In this document: one piece after another, positions 1 to 8,656 of the stretch | How positions within the stretch are numbered: position 1 is the stretch's first letter | Layout of the letters: every line of letters starts with the position of its first letter | Source of the DNA: Zygnema circumcarinatum | Lineage: Eukaryota > Streptophyta > Zygnematophyceae > Zygnematales > Zygnemataceae | DNA length: 29,859 nucleotides | Reading direction: 5' to 3' | Assembly: GCA_037447605.1 (NCBI GenBank) | Contig: CM074822.1 | Coordinates: forward strand, 924,204 to 954,062 | The notes under the pieces: model-generated | Told to the model about the DNA's origin: nothing | Databases searched by the model: none | The model's input: the letters and a program-made list of their open reading frames with translations, nothing else | Position numbers and translations under genes: made by a program

Positions 1-3000
1 AGCTCCTTAACTTGGCCACGAGGTCAGTGCTCTTGATGGGCCCGGACCGCAATATGGCCCGTACGGCCTCCTCACTGATCCCTCCCTTCCCTCCCCCTCT
101 CCCCCCTCCGCTCGCCGCCCTTTTAGGAGGACTCACCTGCACCGAACTGCCCTCCTTCAAACCAGAAAGGGACCCCACATAGCCACGCATAGTCAGCTCC
201 CCCTTACATCAACAACAATATCCTCCTCCTCCTCCCCCTGCTAATAGACCCCCCTGCGTCAAACTACAAAGGAACCCCACATAGCCACGCATAGTCAGCT
301 CCCTTACATCAACAACAATATCCTCCTCCTCCCCCTGCTAATAGACCCCCCTCCGTCAAACTACAAAGGGACCCCACATAGCCACGCATAGTCAGCTCCC
401 ATACATCAACAACAATATCCTCCTCCTCCTCCCCCTGCTAATAGACCCCCCTCCGTCAAACTACAAAGGGACCCCACATAGCCACGCATAGTCAGCTCCC
501 ATACATCAACAACAACATCCTCCTCCTCCTCCCCCTGCTAATAGACTCCCCTCCAAACCACAAACGGACCCCACATAGCCACGCATAGTCAGCTCCCTCT
601 TACATCAACATCAACATCCTCCTCCTCCTCCTCCACCTAATAGGGCAGGTCATGGCTATGGCTGCTACCTCAGTCTTGACCCGCTTCAAAGAAGCTCCCT
701 GCTTCCCCTCCTCTGCTGCTGCTGCTCCCCCTCCCGCTTTCCTTTTCCCTCCAGCTTTGCCACTTGGCGTCGCCTTAGTGGTCCCCGAGATTCCTCCGGG
801 CTCTTCCTTCACCACTGTCACCTTTTGAGGTCCCAAAAAGATAGGAGAGAAACCGATATCCAAGTCTGGCTGCTCATTCAAATTCACCGCAAAATGGAGA
901 ACAACAACCTCTAGTCAGGTGTGACTATCCCTTCTCTCTTCTTCTTCACTTGCAAAATGCACTTGATTCACAGAAGAGGGCAGTGAAACACTTGAAAGAG
1001 GTTTAGGTTTTCCGACCTCTTCATCGTCGTCGCCTTCATTGTCATCCTCCTCCTCTTCCTCCTCCTCCTCTCCCTGTTCCTCTCTGTCTGTCTTAAACAG
1101 CAGCTTCTTCAGCTCCTTTCCTGACGAGCTGAGCCCTCCTTCTTCTGTTCCCTCCTCTCCTTCTTCCTCCTCTTCCTCCTGCTGTATGAGTGCCCTCGCC
1201 CAATAGCCCACCACTCAGCATCATGGAAAGCATCATACTGAACAAGGAGCCAACATCATATGTGTTTTCAGTTCTACCTTTGGGAGTGACCTCACCTCCT
1301 TGATGGCTGGTGGAGGCGTCTCTCCACCTTCCTCCTCCCTCTCCTCCTTGTCGTTTCCAACTGCTTCATCGTCATCAGTGAATGTTTCCTCGTGCTCCCA
1401 ATCATCACCTGCAACCTCTCCCACAGCCTCCTCCCTCTTACAACTCAATCACTCATTCACCTTCCCCTTAGAACAAAACCCACTTTCCCAGAAGCCACCC
1501 TTACATGACCCACCTTTGTCTCCTGCATCCTCGTCAGGCTCTACCTCCTCCTTAGGAGCCGCCTCCTCCTCCTCCTCTCCCTCCCCTTTCTGCCCCTTTC
1601 CCATACCAAGCCGATTCTTCCTCTCCTGATCATCCTCCGCATCTTCCTCCCTGTCAGATAGGTCGAGAGCGAACTCATCATCAACCTCGCCTTTTTTGGA
1701 ACGAGACCCCCCTCCTCCGCCCCCCCCTTTCCCTCTCCCTCCCTCACCTCCCCCATCCTCTCCATCATCCGGACCCTTTGTGAGCCATTTCTTGTACATA
1801 TCTGCTTGCTTTCTCCGATTTTTCATCACTTCTTCCGCCTCCTCAAGGGACAGCGTCTTATAAGAAAGTTGCTTTTGGAAATTGTACCTGCCAGCCCGCT
1901 GCTTCCCTCAGACGTCAAAATCTTGATTGAAAATCTTCCCTTTTTCCCGTGAAAGTAAGTATGCAATGCAAGAGGGAGGGGGTAGGTGACAGACAGAGAG
2001 AGAGAAGGAGAGAGGAAGACTGTTGATAGAGCGCTGAAGTAGTTATCAGACACATTTTCCGGCAAATTAATGAACACATTTTACTTACCAGGCACTGGTG
2101 GGCATCGCCACAAAATCTTTCCCCTGCATGATGAGCAGAAAGAAGGAGGCATTTTGGCCTCCCTCAAGGAGCCCCTGAAACGTTGATTGGCCCACATCGT
2201 CTTCGAGAATCCAGGGCTTATTTTTCATACGCTCCTGCAAATCACCCGAAAATCGACTACATTCAAATTAGAAAAGTGGACAAATGAATTAATCAAACAA
2301 TCAAAAAATCAAAAAAACAAAAAAATTGTCAAGGTTAGAAGACCAGAAAAGCAGCCTCCACTCGTGATCTCTAGGAGGATGGTATGCAAGAAAGAGAGGG
2401 CAGAGAGAGATAGAGAGTGGGAGTGGGAGAGTGCAAGAGAGCGAGAGGGTGATATTGAGAGGGGGGGAGAGAAAGTGCGCCTTTACTCGGGCAGCGTCTG
2501 AAAGGTTTCTTCCTTGCGCACCCTCCCGGCACATGCTCCACCTTGTTCCTGACTTCTTTCCGAACGTTGGACTCCCTTGCAGAAACTTCGCAACATAGAA
2601 ATTCCTGTTTGGCTGATTCAAGCGTAATGCAAATTCCTGCCACAAAAGAAAAATCCTGCCGTCAATAACCCACCCATATCTGGATCCATCACTTTCCCCA
2701 ATCAAGTACAAGCTAAGGCTCAAACGGAAAACCACTTCCAGTAATATGCAGGCCTTGCATGGGAGTGCATGATATCGCGTGCTAACCCTAATTTGAAACA
2801 GGGATTCAGTCATTGACTATGTGTGCGTAGTCATGCGTAGAATTAAGTAGAATTAAGTAGAATTCTTCTGATCCACGATTAACCCAAATTGTTAATAGAC
2901 AACTTATGTGCTTAGCATCTGTAACAAAGACATCCCCTAACCCTAATTTTACCCACGTATGCTCATAGCCAACCCCCCCATCCGCTCCTCCTTCCTCCCC

Positions 3001-3322
3001 AAAAGGCGAAGAGACACACCCTCCCCATACGTAAATCTGTACATACCAATAAATATTCAATAAGAATTGTAAAAATACTTAAAAAATTAACCCCAAAGAA
3101 ATAAGATGCATGCGCCTCGTCCTCTACCTTGAGAAGGCGCGTGAGAGGCTCTCCGCATTGCTTGCAAGAGTCTCCCTTCTCCGCCATGGCCTTCCCGCAG
3201 GCGAGGCAGAGCGTGAGGTGTGTGCACTGCGAGGCGAAGAGTTCCCCTCCCGCCCCGCACCCCCCGCAAAGGGGCTGCAGCACCAGGGGGGCCATAGGCT
3301 GCAGCGCCAAGGGGGCCGCCAT
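1..3322 (-). CDS. TFIIF alpha subunit (RAP74), 8 exons, 3' end cut by window
   Basis: Large subunit of the RNA polymerase II initiation factor TFIIF, acting in the nucleus. My exon model (minus strand) is 3322-3128, 2636-2487, 2234-2089, 1887-1514, 1408-1296, about 1178-950, 814-669 and 136-1, about 496 residues before the window edge. All junctions are GT-AG and phases agree; the exon 6 ends and exon 7 start are least certain (exon 6 could begin at 1181). Exon 1 carries a plant-type cysteine module (C19, C22, C33, C39, C42, C53, C56). Exons 2-4 give family signatures such as NKPWILEDD, AWYNF and LEEAEEVMKNRRK; the WY codons are formed across a splice. Exon 5 has GDDWEHEETFTDDDEAVGN and exon 6 has GKELKKLL followed by an acidic run. 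Exon 8 has the start of the C-terminal winged helix (EEAVRAIL..IKSTDLVAKL). The start at 3322 has a good context (GCCATGG); the open frame continues upstream to another Met at 3385. Family recognition is strong; a few splice sites are inferred. Confidence 0.9.
172..650. repeat. ~100-bp minisatellite in last intron of the TFIIF gene
   Basis: About five direct copies of a 97-102 bp unit, beginning near 172, 274, 372, 472 and 569. Each holds the core CACATAGCCACGCATAGTCA followed by TACATCAACAACAATATCC and a pyrimidine-rich stretch. The array fills most of the intron (668-137) between exons 7 and 8. The copies differ by small indels in the (CCT)n part and a few substitutions. No coding capacity is evident. 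Confidence 0.9.
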
Positions 3323-3419
3323 GGCCTGCCTCCTCTCCTCCTGCCCTCGTCTCCTCGTTAAATTAGGGTTAGAATCGGTCACCAAGCCTCGTCCGGTCTT
3401 CCCGCTCCTCCATTAGGAT

Positions 3420-3520
3420 CTATGGATGGGCACCATGGCACCGCAGAGGCATGGCATAGCATGGTGCGGCATGGCATGGCACCGCAGAGGCATGGCATGG
3501 CATGGCGCGGCATGGGAGGG
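3420..3520. repeat. GGCAT-rich simple repeat
   Basis: A short low-complexity tract built from GGCATGGCAT and CACCGCAGAGGCATGGCAT motifs, lying between the TFIIF start and the 85-bp repeat. No gene is visible here. The interval 3323-3420 would hold the TFIIF 5' untranslated region and core promoter, where I see no clear TATA element. Confidence 0.7.
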
Positions 3521-3585
3521 CTAAAGCCATGCTGACTTGGCGCTTTGGGATTTGTGGTTGGTAGATCCACAAATAATTTAAAATT
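3520..3585. repeat. left part of ~85-bp tandem repeat, split by a foldback element
   Basis: One unit of the same repeat as at 4528-4796, recognisable by CCATGCTGACTTGGCGCTTT, TTGTGGTTGGTAGATC and CAAATAATTTAAAA. It is separated from the other units by the 942-bp element at 3586-4527, so the array existed before the insertion. Confidence 0.8.
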
Positions 3586-4527
3586 GGGTAGTGATATTTC
3601 CACCCCTTTTTTGGATCCAAACACCCCTTCCCGGCCGGGCAGATTTCAAAAAGGATTAAAAACGGAAAATGCTTTTTTCACACCTTTTTGGAATCGATAC
3701 CCACATTCCGTCGGCTGATTTTATTTTTGCTAACCAAGGAAAATGATACCCCGTCACTGCATTTTGAATACTGTATCCCGCCTCCCTGAATTTTTTTTAG
3801 AGGGAAAGAAATATCTGCCTGCCCGAATCCACTCGGAGCGGAAGATCCGTCCGCCACGAGATCGTTCGCGAGTGTCCGTCCTGCACACGTGTGTCAATCG
3901 CAGCTGTCGATTCACTCGCAGATCGCACCATGGCAGATCACCGTTCGATCTGCAGCCGGGTTCGATCTCAGCGAATGGAAAGCGCCCACGAGTCCCGTCA
4001 AAGCCGGATCGCACTTGCGAGTGCGCGCGTCCCTCGGCCCGAGATCTCGTCATTGTCAGCTTCCAACCAAACAACATCTGCCACGTGTTACATATCGACG
4101 TGGAAAATTTTGATTGGTTCAAGCTCTCAATGTATGGAATTTTGGATTCCTCAAAGTTGCGACCGTACGATATTTGTACGGAAAAACTTTTGAGACGAGT
4201 TTGGCGGGATACGTGGGCACGTGCCATTCGCTGTGACCGAGCCCGGCTGCAGATCAAATAGTGATCTGCCAAGTTGCGATCTGCGAGGGAATGGACGGCT
4301 GCGATTGACCGCACGAGTGAAAAAAAATTCAGGTAGGCGGGATATTCAAAATGGGGTGACGGGTTATCATTTTCCTTGTTTCGCAAAAATATGATCTGCC
4401 GATGGAGGGTGGGTATCGATTCCAAAAAGGTGTGAAAAAAGCATTTTCCGTTTTTAATCCTTTTTGAAATCTGCCCGGCCGGGAAGGGGTGTTTGGATCC
4501 AAAAAAGGGGTGGAAATATCACTACCC
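3586..4527. mobile_element. non-autonomous foldback DNA element (family 1, complete copy)
   Basis: A 942-bp element. It starts GGGTAGTGATATTTCCACCC and ends with the reverse complement GGGTGGAAATATCACTACCC. The inverted symmetry runs over most of its length, so each arm is roughly 400 bp. Flanking 8-mers ttaaaatt (3578-3585) and ttcaaatt (4528-4535) match at 7 of 8 positions and look like a target-site duplication. No transposase is encoded; the open frames inside lie in the arms and have no family features. The 8-bp duplication would fit hAT- or P-like transposases, but the superfamily is inference. Two more copies of the family are at 14632-16531 and 15424-16369. Confidence 0.9.
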
Positions 4528-4796
4528 TTCAAATTTAAGAGTTTGAATTTGAGTGCTGAATCCATGCTGATTTGGCGCTTTGAGATTGGTGGTTGGAAGA
4601 TCAACAAAAAATTTAAGATTTAAAAGTTTGAATTTGTGGGCTGAATCCATGCTGACGTGGCGCTTCGAGATTGGTGGTTGGTAGATCAACAAATAATTTA
4701 AAAGTTAAAATTTGAATTTGAGGGCTAAATCCATGCTGACTTGTCGCTGTGGGATTGGTGGTTGGAAGATCAACAATTAATTTACAATTTGAAGGC
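4528..4796. repeat. ~85-bp tandem repeat, three units
   Basis: Three consecutive diverged units of 84-85 bp. Each carries CCATGCTGA, GATTGGTGGTTGG and GATCAACAA followed by an AT-rich segment. A further unit sits at 3520-3585 on the other side of the foldback insertion. Non-coding. Confidence 0.85.
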
Positions 4797-4880
4797 AAAT
4801 GATAACCCGCTCCCCGCCCCCCACCCTCCCCCCCCCCGTTTTGGATATCCCGCCTCCCTGAACATACAAAAAAATGAAAA
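4797..4880. mobile_element. fragment of a foldback-element arm
   Basis: A short piece that matches the inner arm of the foldback elements (AATGATA-CCC, a C-rich run, then TATCCCGCCTCCCTGAA). It lacks termini and a partner arm. The rest of the interval up to 5057 is A-rich and then ordinary sequence, presumably the 3' untranslated region of the mTERF gene. Confidence 0.6.
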
Positions 4881-5057
4881 GAAAAAAAATAGAAGTATTG
4901 TGATTAGGTCCTTTGCGCCCATTTCCTCGTGGTTCCCCATGCTGCTTTTGTCCATGTACATTTGATGGCCTCGCCATGCGTGAGTTCAATGCCATTTTCC
5001 CTCTCCCTTTGGGCCCACACTCTCAGCACATGGTCAAACCACAGCGGCAACTTACAT

Positions 5058-6236
5058 CTATTGCGGTATCAAGTGCACTTTGAACTTGTCCATAAAAGCA
5101 GCGTTCGTAGATCTGAACAAGGACCCCAGCGAAAACTTCTTATGATCAATTCCGGCATCCACCAACGCCCTGTGTCTCAGCTTCAGCCGCTTCTCGAGGG
5201 AGAGCTTCAGTACGGACGAGTACATGTGGATGTCCTCCTTGCTACGGCCCATCTCAGTCAATACGAAGTCAATCTTGGACTTAATACTATTCCAAGATCT
5301 GCTAAGCAGTAAGGGCTGCGCTTTCACCATTTTCAAGGCTGGAAGATCCCCAAAGTGCTGCTTTAGCTGTCTGTACGTGTTATCCATTGTGTCCCGTGGT
5401 ACTAATAATATATTAGGGTTACTCTGCAGCACTTTCTGAGCTCTATCGGGCCCGTAAATCCCCTCTAATCCAGCCACACCATCCTTGAAGTGATGGCCCT
5501 TTCTTCTAACGATGAAGGGGAAAAGAACGAGCACATCCTCTCCTGCCTTGTAAGGGAAGGTCGACCTCACAGCCTCAACTCCCTCCTTTATTGTTTTAGG
5601 ACTGTAGCAGAGAATGTTTGGGTAGCTCTCCAGCATAGCGCCTGTGACAGGGACGCCTAACTCCTTCCATAGACGAGCCTTCGCCTCAAGAGTCTGCACA
5701 CGGTTAGACAAAACTCCCGGCATGCTTCCTATCACCTTCCCTACGTTTGTCACCTTCACAGTGTTCTGAAGGAACTTGATTACGCCTTCCTGCCTCTCAT
5801 CTGAAGCGAGGAGGAAGTTGGAGTACAAGAGGCTGCGCTCTAAGGCGTTGAAAAAGTCGTGAGAGTTGACCCCATGGCTCTGGAAGAAAGCTACTTTAGG
5901 AAGGATATGCTTATAGCCCCTTATAAGGACACTCTTCCTCTTATCAACAATGCGGTGGACATCCTGCTGCGTGCATCCTAAGCTCACGAGAGCGTCCACT
6001 GCTTCTCGGAGAACCCTCGTCGAATCCGCAGCTCCTTCCTCGGCCACAGTGGCTCTGCCTGCACTCGCTTTGTCAAGTTTTTTTCCCTCCTTGCTGCTGC
6101 TGCTGCTGTATCCATGGCGCCCTTGAAGGGTCTGAGTGCAAGTGAGCTGTTCAAGGGATGGATGGTACCATGGTAGGCGGAACGGAGATCCGTTCCAGAC
6201 GGCCCGGCGAAAAAAAGGAAGAAAGGAAGCCGCCAT
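5058..6236 (-). CDS. mTERF-domain organellar transcription factor-like protein
   Basis: Single-exon gene of 392 residues. mTERF proteins are helical-repeat nucleic-acid-binding proteins of mitochondria and chloroplasts, involved in transcription termination, RNA splicing or ribosome biogenesis. Tandem mTERF motifs of about 30 residues, with Leu/Pro spacing, run through the C-terminal two thirds: IGSMPGVLSNRVQTLEAKAR, LESYPNILCYSPKTIKEGV, VLQSNPNILLVPRDTMDNTY, VKAQPLLLSRSWNSIKSKID and MYSSVLKLSLEKRLKLRHRA. The last closely fits the family pattern of P-x-x-L-x-x-S-L-x-x-R-x-x-P/L-R. The N-terminus (MAASFLPFFRRAVWNG) is Ala/Arg-rich and fits an organelle transit peptide followed by a Ser-rich linker. 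I chose the ATG at 6236, in context GCCATGG; the open frame extends upstream only to a GTG. Which organelle it enters cannot be decided here. Confidence 0.88.
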   Translation of the reverse strand: MAASFLPFFRRAVWNGSPFRLPWYHPSLEQLTCTQTLQGRHGYSSSSSKEGKKLDKASAGRATVAEEGAADSTRVLREAVDALVSLGCTQQDVHRIVDKRKSVLIRGYKHILPKVAFFQSHGVNSHDFFNALERSLLYSNFLLASDERQEGVIKFLQNTVKVTNVGKVIGSMPGVLSNRVQTLEAKARLWKELGVPVTGAMLESYPNILCYSPKTIKEGVEAVRSTFPYKAGEDVLVLFPFIVRRKGHHFKDGVAGLEGIYGPDRAQKVLQSNPNILLVPRDTMDNTYRQLKQHFGDLPALKMVKAQPLLLSRSWNSIKSKIDFVLTEMGRSKEDIHMYSSVLKLSLEKRLKLRHRALVDAGIDHKKFSLGSLFRSTNAAFMDKFKVHLIPQ

Positions 6237-6313
6237 GGCGCGGACTTCTGAAGGATGCGGCCGCTGATAGAGAGTCACTTCCTCATTTCTTGTTGCACAA
6301 GGTTTCCAGCACT

Positions 6314-6402
6314 CAACCCTAATCTCTTAGACCCAACCCTGACCCTAACCCTTACCCTAATCCTAACCCTAACGCTAACCCTAACGCAAACCCTAACCCT
6401 AA
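6314..6402. repeat. degenerate telomere-like (CCCTAA)n tract
   Basis: About twelve imperfect CCCTAA/ACCCTAAC units, with variants such as CCCTGA, CCCTTA and ACGCTAACC, about 80 bp upstream of the mTERF start. In gene orientation it reads TTAGGG. It may be an interstitial telomere relic or promoter telo-box material. The remainder of 6237-6775 holds no gene I can support. Confidence 0.8.
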
Positions 6403-6774
6403 CTTTAAGCATGAGCTTGACCTGACTCTGAAATCATTCGCCATATCTCTAATCTGAGCCCTCTCCTGCCCGATGTTATTCATTAAACTTCTTGTTAGCA
6501 ATGCAAAAATGAAATCAGAAAGTCATTACAGTACTGTAACCGAGGGAATCCAATACACTCCTCTGCGGTATATTGTCGGCATTATTACATGCATTATCAC
6601 ATTTGGCATTCCCATGGTGATATTAATGCACAATTCTCCCCCATTATCAACAATTGAACTCTCATTATTACTATCACAAGCGGAAGAAAGTGGCGCACTG
6701 AGGGATGCGATGCTACAGAAGTGCAAAAGCTCCGGCTTACTGTACTTCCCTCATTTCATAAAGGGTACTGCTAA

Positions 6775-7298
6775 ATTCACACCTTTTTTGTCTAGATACA
6801 CCCCTTTTTTTCGCCGGGCAGATTTTAAAATGGACAAAAAAAGTTTAAAAACGTAAAATGCCTTTTTCACACCTTTCTGGAATCGATACACACCTTTTTC
6901 CGTCGGGCAGATTTTATTTTATAAAAAGGCAAATGAATGAAATAATACCCCGCAGCCCCACCCCCTCCTCATTTTGGGTATCCCGCCCTCCTGAATTTTC
7001 TTTGAGAGAAAAAAATATCAGCCTGCCCGAATCTGCTCGGAGCGGAAGATTCGTCCACCACTAGATCGTTCGCGGGTGTGGGCCCTTCACACTTGCGGTG
7101 AATCGCAGCCGTCGACTCTGTCGCAAATCGCACCACGACAACCGTTCGATCTGCAGCCGGCCTCGGTCCCAGCGAATGGCGCGCGCCCACGTCCGCGCGC
7201 GCGACGCTTTTCCAGCCTTCAGAGCTTGGAAGATGCGTGTAGAGCGGGTGTAGCGAGTGCTACAGCCACCACGGTGCCCCGCGCACAATGGAGATCTT
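6775..7298. mobile_element. one-armed foldback-element remnant
   Basis: The segment follows the left-arm order of the foldback elements: CACACCTTTTTTGTCTA, CGCCGGGCAGATTTTAAAAT, CACACCTTTCTGGAATCGAT, TATCCCGCCC, CCTGCCCGAATC-GCTCGGAGCG, and CGTTCGATCTGCAGCCGG. The mirrored right arm is absent: the sequence changes near 7200-7298 and then enters the duplicated segment. The first part resembles the outer element (14549-17469) more than family 1. Non-coding and probably truncated. Confidence 0.7.
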
Positions 7299-7339
7299 CG
7301 TACGGTTATGCCGTACAGATTGTTCGTACAGTAGGTACC

Positions 7340-7396
7340 CTTTGTCTTTGGCGTTGGCTTTGGCGTTGGCTTTGGCGTTGGCTTTGGCTTTGGCGT
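7340..7396. repeat. 12-bp minisatellite (TTTGGCGTTGGC)
   Basis: About four to five copies of TTTGGCGTTGGC with a shortened TTTGGCTTTGGC variant. The second duplicate (22507-22576) has a longer version. On the reverse strand it gives a Lys-Pro-Thr-Pro-like open frame, which I regard as a by-product. Confidence 0.85.
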
Positions 7397-7502
7397 GTAC
7401 TGTACCTCAGATTGTACGGGCTGCTTGACACTTTGTCGGCGCGTCGCGTTTGCCTGTCGGACGTGCGCCGCGCGACTACCGCTGATTACCCTGACCACTG
7501 AC

Positions 7503-8100
7503 AAGCGTCAGTAGATTGGTCAGGTGGCGCCTCGCCATTGGCTAATTCTGCTCCCTCGCGCACGCTCTCGAGTGTATACGATGAAGCAAAGTCTGCCCCA
7601 ATACATCTCACACCTAGAAGCACACCCCTATGAACTAAGTGCCAACACAAACATGCTAATCTAAACTAACTATATACACTAACAACTTTGGCAAGAGGAG
7701 GTGGAGCTTCGTGAGGATTCTCCGCGTGTGGAGAGCTGCCTCACGCTCTTGTGTTGGAAGCTTGGCATAAGCTTATGGGGGCTTGAGATGGAAAGTTTGT
7801 TATTATAAAGGAGTTTTAGGTTGGGAGCTTCCTCCTTCGTTTTTCTATTCCGCCTCTTGTGTGTTGTGTATGCACTTGAGTGAAAAATGAGTGTGAGTGC
7901 TGTGGGCACTGAGAGAGAAGTTTCCATGGACAGTGAAGAGGGGGAAAGGGTTTGGCGGCAATGAATTTGCCTCTAATCCTTCTGCCTTAGGGTTTTCAGG
8001 ATTTTTAGGGTTTAAAGGGTTTTTAGGGTTTTTCTCACAATAATCTCTACACTAGAGGGAGCGCAATTTAAAAATGTACTTGTTCTAGACACGACCGTAA
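7503..8100. mobile_element. ~600-bp insertion present only in duplicate copy 1
   Basis: After CTGACA (7502), copy 1 continues with about 600 bp before rejoining the homology at TTCCCGTGAGAGTG (8108); copy 2 passes directly (22683-22690). The extra segment includes a TATTATAAAG motif and, near its end (7985-8035), several TTTTTAGGG telomere-like units. I see no coding region, clear terminal repeats or target duplication. It could be a solo LTR or other insertion, or it could have been deleted from copy 2. Confidence 0.55.
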
Positions 8101-8107
8101 GAAATAA

Positions 8108-8656
8108 TTTTTCCCGTGAGAGTGAATTTCTAGTTCGACATGAATTTGTCCGTTTGGCTATCTAGGATCTCCTTCTCGCACCCTCGTCCTACGTGGCCCA
8201 TAGTACGGCTTATATCACCTTTTACCCGTCGCTCCGGCTCCTATCCGCCGTCGCCGCGCGCGTGCAGGACCGCTCCGCGAGTGGCTCCGCCTTCAGCGGA
8301 CAATCCACATTGTACAAAAACTGTACAGACAACCGCGGCTGCCTCGCACTCACGCGAGGTGACCGCGCTCCGATTGGCGGCGCCCAAGGGTCCCCCGCTT
8401 CGCGACAAACGGCTGCGGTACGGGTACAGGTACAGTACTGGTACGGGTACAGAGAATGATTCCCTTTGTCGCACGCGTCACGGCGCTCTCCCATTCAACC
8501 ACTGACAGCGCCAGCTCGCACGCGCCAATCCCGGTGGTACCCGCCTCCGCCTCTCCGTCTCCCTCACCCCCTCCCTCTTCCTCTCCCTCCCCTTCTCCCT
8601 CTCCTCACTATCCTCTCCCTCTCCTCGCTCCCTTTTCCTCTCCTGTGCGCGTCGCC
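8108..8656 (+). promoter_or_regulatory. upstream region of LRR gene copy 1 (GTAC-rich, CT-rich leader)
   Basis: Conserved with 22690-23228. It has CCAAT-type ATTGG at 8373 and a dense cluster of GTAC at 8417-8450 (six copies in about 33 bp). A TGTAC-A5CT-GTACA inverted pair lies near 8311. A pyrimidine-rich stretch (about 8545-8640) lies immediately before the ATG and is probably the 5' untranslated leader. No TATA box is evident. GTAC is the core bound by SBP-domain factors in plants; function here is inference. Confidence 0.45.

Noticed and set aside
1300-1629. Ser/Pro-rich forward open frame
   Set aside because: Antisense to the Glu/Asp-rich exons of TFIIF-alpha.
3379-3624. Met/Cys/His-rich reverse open frames
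   Set aside because: Translation of the GGCAT simple repeat and the edge of the foldback element.
3754-4425. 223-codon reverse open frame and related frames at 15516-15929, 16468-17169 and elsewhere
   Set aside because: They lie in the inverted arms of foldback elements, recur in the other copies with shifted frames, and show no transposase or other family features.
6473-6856. 127-codon forward open frame with a hydrophobic segment
   Set aside because: The 3' third is foldback-arm sequence, no family is recognised and there is no paralogue. It could be a decayed gene, but nothing supports it.
7061-7504. Lys-Pro-Thr-Pro repeat protein on the reverse strand (also 22266-22757)
   Set aside because: Translation of the 12-bp minisatellite; the repeat number and frame differ between the two duplicates.
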